8,812 nucleotides of DNA from GBS-DC sp964451985. Its GTDB lineage: Bacteria; Armatimonadota; Fimbriimonadia; Fimbriimonadales; GBS-DC. The translations under genes and the position numbers were made by a program. The notes under the pieces were generated by a model. It ran no database searches. It was not told the origin of the DNA and was given only the letters and a program-made list of their open reading frames with translations. Below, piece by piece: positions 6,221-8,812 of the stretch; the stretch's first letter is position 1; each line of letters opens with the position of its first letter. The stretch covers positions 1 through 8,812 of the forward strand of contig CAYVKB010000083.1 in NCBI GenBank assembly GCA_964451985.1. The letters run 5' to 3'.

Positions 6221-6688
6221 CTACCCGCGCCCCAGCTCACGCTGCATCTCGCGCTCGATGTCCTTGCGCTTGATGGTCTCACGCTTGTCGTACTGACGCT
6301 TGCCGCGCGCCAGCCCGATTTCCAGCTTCGCCTTGCCGTTGCGGAAGTAGAGCTTCAGCGGGATGAGTGTATAGCCCTTCTGTTCAGATTTCCCGCGCAG
6401 GCGTTCAATCTCCCACTTGTGCAGCAGCAGTTTACGCTTGCGGCGCGGTTCGTGCTGCGCGTAGCCCGCGTTCTCGTAGGGCGCGATGTGCATATTCTGT
6501 ACCCACATCTCCCCGTCATCCACGCGGCAGTAGGCGTCGGTCAGGCTCGCCTTGCCCGCCGCGATGCTCTTTACCTCCGAACCCGTTAGTGCAAGCCCCG
6601 CCTCAATCGTGTCCTCGATATGGTAATCGTGGTACGCTTTGCGGTTCGTGGTGATAATCTTAATCCCGCCCTCAGACTGCTTTGCCAT
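6221..6688 (-). CDS. smpB: SsrA-binding protein SmpB
   Basis: SmpB binds tmRNA (SsrA) and delivers it to ribosomes stalled on broken mRNA in trans-translation. The 155-residue length is normal. Family blocks seen are NRKAYHDYHIEDTIEAG (15-31) with LTGSEVKSI (34-42), MHIAPY (66-71), HEPRRKRKLLLHKWEI (79-94), GYTLIPLKLYF (105-115) and the basic tail from GLARGKRQYDKRETIK (125-140) to the C-terminus, which enters the decoding centre. The ATG at 6688 has no visible ribosome site, while a perfect minus-strand TATAAT at 6701-6696 ends only 7 nt before it, so the mRNA may be leaderless. No tmRNA gene is present in the window. It converges with the operon on one side and diverges from the vWA lipoprotein gene on the other. 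Confidence 0.97.
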   Translation of the reverse strand: MAKQSEGGIKIITTNRKAYHDYHIEDTIEAGLALTGSEVKSIAAGKASLTDAYCRVDDGEMWVQNMHIAPYENAGYAQHEPRRKRKLLLHKWEIERLRGKSEQKGYTLIPLKLYFRNGKAKLEIGLARGKRQYDKRETIKRKDIEREMQRELGRG

Positions 6689-6692
6689 CAGG

Positions 6693-6703
6693 TATATTAT
6701 ACT
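6693..6703 (+). promoter_or_regulatory. Candidate -10 region of the vWA lipoprotein gene
   Basis: Three overlapping plus-strand hexamers resemble a -10: TATATT (6693), TATTAT (6695) and TATACT (6698). Only 33 bp separate the two divergent start codons, so any -35 for this gene would fall within the smpB coding sequence; none is convincing. A G-rich ribosome-site-like GGGGGA (6710-6715) stands 6 nt before the ATG at 6722. Confidence 0.35.
6696..6701 (-). promoter_or_regulatory. Predicted -10 box of smpB, compatible with a leaderless transcript
   Basis: A perfect minus-strand TATAAT ends 7 nt before the smpB ATG, so transcription would start at or next to the first codon. No good -35 is visible at 16-18 nt. 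The box sits inside GTATATTATAC (6692-6702), an inverted repeat with a central T that also offers -10-like hexamers on the opposite strand. Confidence 0.5.
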
Positions 6704-6721
6704 GCCTTTGGGGGACGCCGT

Positions 6722-7690
6722 ATGAAACGCTGGATAGGGGCAATTCTGGGGATGGGAGTGCTGCTATCGGGCTGTGCGCCGCGCTATCAGGTGCATTCGC
6801 TGCCATCGGCACCGCGCCCGTCGAACGAACGCGTTGTGACGGTGGACTACTTCAAATCGGACGCGCCGCGCCTGCAAGCCGATACTCCTGATGCGTTCAC
6901 AGTGCGCTGCGATACCTCGGCTGTGCAGGTGGAAGTGGTGGGCTGGAAAGACACTAAGGTGCGCCGCCGCACCCCGCAACGCCCACTGAGTATTTTGGTC
7001 GCTTGGGATCAATCGTCTTCGCTGGAGCGTACAGACCCTACATTCCTTCGGTTCGAGGCGGGCACGTCGCTGATTCGGAATCTGCCCGATGACGCAAGGC
7101 TGGGGCTGGTGAACTTCGCCTCTCTGGGCTTTGCCTACGCGGATTACGACCTCCGCACGCCGATGGGCAGCTCGAAAACACAACTACTGAACGCACTAAA
7201 CTACCTGAGGCAGAGCGACTTCTCGTTTCACGGCACGCCCATCTGGAACACGCTGTGCCACGCCATTCCGCAGTTGCTCGCAAACGAACCCGCAGGGCGC
7301 GAACGGTTAGTCATCCTGTTCACCGACGGGCAGAACGAGACTGCAGGCGTCTCGCGCACGGAACACGAGGCGTTGGAAGTCGCCCAAAAGCACGGCGTGC
7401 GCCTGATTTTCGTACTGCTGGGCAACGAGCAGACGATTCCGACCTACCCAGAGGTAATAAGCACGCTGGAATATCTGGCGAACGCAACGAACGGCGCAGT
7501 GATCGCCGCCGACGAAGCGCAAGACTTGAACGAGGCGTTCGGCGCAGTGCTGGACACACTCGAATATGCGCCTGTCCATCGGTTGCACCTGCGCGTGCGC
7601 AAGCAGGGCGGCTTCCGACGGGGCGATACCCTCACCCTACGCATTCAAGCGCGAGAGGGGAAAGAGCGCGTGGTGAAGGTGCGTCTCTGA
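6722..7690 (+). CDS. vWA-domain lipoprotein with complete MIDAS
   Basis: A 322-residue protein. The start at 6722 is chosen because it opens directly on a lipoprotein signal: MKRW, a hydrophobic stretch, and the lipobox LSGC with C18 as the lipidated residue. An upstream in-frame ATG at 6620 would run inside smpB and bury the signal. A vWA domain spans about 88-285. Its MIDAS is complete: D96-x-S98-x-S100 after the strand LSILVAW, T172 in HGTPIW, and D202 in ILFTDGQNE; LGLVNFAS (127-134) is also typical. About 60 residues precede the domain, and a short strand-rich tail (286-322) follows. The protein is expected on the outer face of the cytoplasmic membrane or in the outer membrane. It stands 3 bp from the convergent mqnC and diverges from smpB. 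Sharing a fold and predicted location with the vWA protein at 2804-3508, it may act with that operon, but this is only inferred. Ligand unknown. Confidence 0.85.
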   Translation: MKRWIGAILGMGVLLSGCAPRYQVHSLPSAPRPSNERVVTVDYFKSDAPRLQADTPDAFTVRCDTSAVQVEVVGWKDTKVRRRTPQRPLSILVAWDQSSSLERTDPTFLRFEAGTSLIRNLPDDARLGLVNFASLGFAYADYDLRTPMGSSKTQLLNALNYLRQSDFSFHGTPIWNTLCHAIPQLLANEPAGRERLVILFTDGQNETAGVSRTEHEALEVAQKHGVRLIFVLLGNEQTIPTYPEVISTLEYLANATNGAVIAADEAQDLNEAFGAVLDTLEYAPVHRLHLRVRKQGGFRRGDTLTLRIQAREGKERVVKVRL

Positions 7691-7693
7691 CGC

Positions 7694-8788
7694 TTAATCC
7701 AGCAGCTCGTAGCGCGTGTTGCGCCGCTTTGGCGTGAACCCTGCTGCGCGAATCACGCGCTCAATCTCCGCCGCGTTCAGGATAAACTTCGAACCCTGCG
7801 CCGAGACGACATTCTCCTCGATCATCGTGGAACCCATATCGTCCACGCCGTAGCGTAGGGCGACCGTGATGACCTTCGGTCCCTGCGTGAGGATGCTTGC
7901 CTGCAAGTGGTCGAAGTTGTCCAGCATCAGGCGTGCGACGGCAACGGTGCGCAGGTATTCGGCAGGCGTGGCTTTCTTGACGTCAGGCAAATCTGTGCCT
8001 TCGGGCTGGAAGTTCCAGCACACGAACGCCGTGAAGCCGCCCATCTCATCCTGTAGCTCGCGCAGGCGAATCAGATGCTCCACGCGGTCCTCAATCGTCT
8101 CCACGTGCCCATACATCATGCTCGCGGTACTGCGCAAGCCCAGCCGATGCGCCTCGCGCATGAAGTCCAGCCACTCCTGCGCCATATCTTTGAACGGCGC
8201 AATCTGCTGCCGCACGCGATCGACCAGAATCTCGCCGCCTGCGCCCGGCACCGAGTTCAGCCCTGCCTCCTTGAGCCGAATTAGTGTATCGCGCACGCTC
8301 AGGCGCGAAATGTGCGCAATATACAGAATCTCCGTCGGCGATAGCCCATGAATAATCACCTGCGGATAGTGCTGCTTAATTAGGCGGAACAGGTTCTCGT
8401 AGTAGTCGATTTTCAATTTGGGGTTTAGCCCGCCCTGAATCAGCGCCTCCACGCCACCCTGCTGCACGAGTTCATCGATTTTCTGGAGAATCTCCTCGTC
8501 GCTCAGCAAGTAGCCCTCGCTGTGGTTCGGGGGTCGGTAGAACGCGCAGAATTTGCAGCGCACCCAGCATACATTCGTATAATTGATGATGCGCCCAATC
8601 ACATAGGTCACGTAGGGCTGCGGATTTTTCTGCATCCGCACGTAGTGGGCTAATGCGCCCAGTTCGGGCAGGTTCGGATGCTGGAACAGGGCGACCCCAT
8701 CTTCAAAACTCAGCCGCTCGCCCGCGAGGACTTTCTCCGCGATTCGTTCAAAGCGGGCGCGCTCGGTGCGTATAGGCGTTTCTAACAT
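7694..8788 (-). CDS. mqnC: Cyclic dehypoxanthinyl futalosine synthase MqnC (radical SAM)
   Basis: MqnC cyclises dehypoxanthinyl futalosine to its cyclic form in the futalosine route to menaquinone, using a [4Fe-4S] cluster and S-adenosylmethionine in the cytoplasm. The 364 residues match the family's usual length. The cluster motif is C74-x3-C78-x2-C81 within NYTNVCWVRCKFCAFYR (69-85). Other family blocks are EGYLLSDEEI (91-100), LIQGGLNP (116-123), HGLSPTEI (147-154), NSVPGAGGEIL (178-188), MMYGHVET (224-231), LQDEMGGFTAF (245-255), WNFQPEGT (258-265) and GSTMIEENVV (319-328). EGY after the cysteines and the GSTMIEENVV block favour MqnC over the related MqnE. GGAGG (minus strand, 8805-8801) lies 12 nt before the ATG, a slightly long spacing. 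No other mqn gene lies in the window; the promoter is beyond the right edge. The stop lies 3 bp from that of the convergent lipoprotein gene. Confidence 0.93.
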   Translation of the reverse strand: MLETPIRTERARFERIAEKVLAGERLSFEDGVALFQHPNLPELGALAHYVRMQKNPQPYVTYVIGRIINYTNVCWVRCKFCAFYRPPNHSEGYLLSDEEILQKIDELVQQGGVEALIQGGLNPKLKIDYYENLFRLIKQHYPQVIIHGLSPTEILYIAHISRLSVRDTLIRLKEAGLNSVPGAGGEILVDRVRQQIAPFKDMAQEWLDFMREAHRLGLRSTASMMYGHVETIEDRVEHLIRLRELQDEMGGFTAFVCWNFQPEGTDLPDVKKATPAEYLRTVAVARLMLDNFDHLQASILTQGPKVITVALRYGVDDMGSTMIEENVVSAQGSKFILNAAEIERVIRAAGFTPKRRNTRYELLD

Positions 8789-8812
8789 TGGTTGAGATAA
8801 CCTCCGAGAAGA

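Noticed and set aside
6221..6688. A tmRNA (ssrA) gene next to smpB
   Set aside because: The flanks of smpB are filled by protein genes and short spacers of 45 and 33 bp, so there is no room for a tmRNA of several hundred bases.
6620..6721. An N-terminal extension of the vWA lipoprotein from an ATG at 6620
   Set aside because: It overlaps the start of smpB and would place 34 residues before an excellent lipoprotein signal peptide that begins exactly at 6722.
1..8812. CRISPR arrays, insertion sequences, tRNA or rRNA genes, long direct repeats
   Set aside because: None were seen on reading; the only repeats are short inverted ones at promoters and a short GCTTAGCGAT match at about 5870 and 6051 within one gene, which encodes similar membrane-helix residues.

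Overview
This is a compact bacterial stretch, GC-rich by eye, with seven complete protein genes plus the MqnC gene at the right edge and a possible gene tail at the left edge. There are no tRNA or rRNA genes, transposons or CRISPR arrays. The recognisable genes are a CruF-type carotenoid hydratase, SmpB and the futalosine-pathway radical SAM enzyme MqnC. Together they suggest a pigmented, menaquinone-using bacterium outside the classic men-pathway groups. Deinococcota, Armatimonadota or Chloroflexota-like lineages would fit, but the sequence alone does not settle it.

Layout from left to right: (1) a possible C-terminal tail of an upstream gene (2-67, +), then the CruF-like carotenoid protein (99-950, +); (2) a convergent GT39/ArnT-like membrane glycosyltransferase (1032-2639, -); (3) a 164-bp divergent region whose core is a palindromic -10 sequence, TATAATTATA, with a possible 13-codon leader ORF and an SD-masking hairpin on the right side; (4) a tight three-gene operon on + (2804-6175): a membrane-anchored vWA protein with a complete MIDAS, a four-helix membrane protein with cytoplasmic coiled coils, and a six-helix membrane protein carrying an extracytoplasmic YfaP/DUF2135-type beta domain; (5) smpB (6221-6688, -), whose -10 box is so close to the ATG that the mRNA may be leaderless; (6) a second vWA protein, a predicted lipoprotein (6722-7690, +), starting 33 bp from smpB; (7) mqnC (7694-8788, -), convergent with the lipoprotein and only 3 bp away.

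The undescribed part is the 2804-6175 operon, perhaps with the vWA lipoprotein. By signal sequence and positive-inside topology, both vWA domains and the DUF2135 domain are predicted to lie outside the cytoplasmic membrane, while the middle protein offers long cytoplasmic coiled-coil regions. This looks like a membrane-spanning adhesion, sensing or envelope-remodelling complex. No enzyme domain or MoxR-type ATPase is visible here, so its function is open. The other genes are ordinary housekeeping or metabolic genes with no clear functional link to it.
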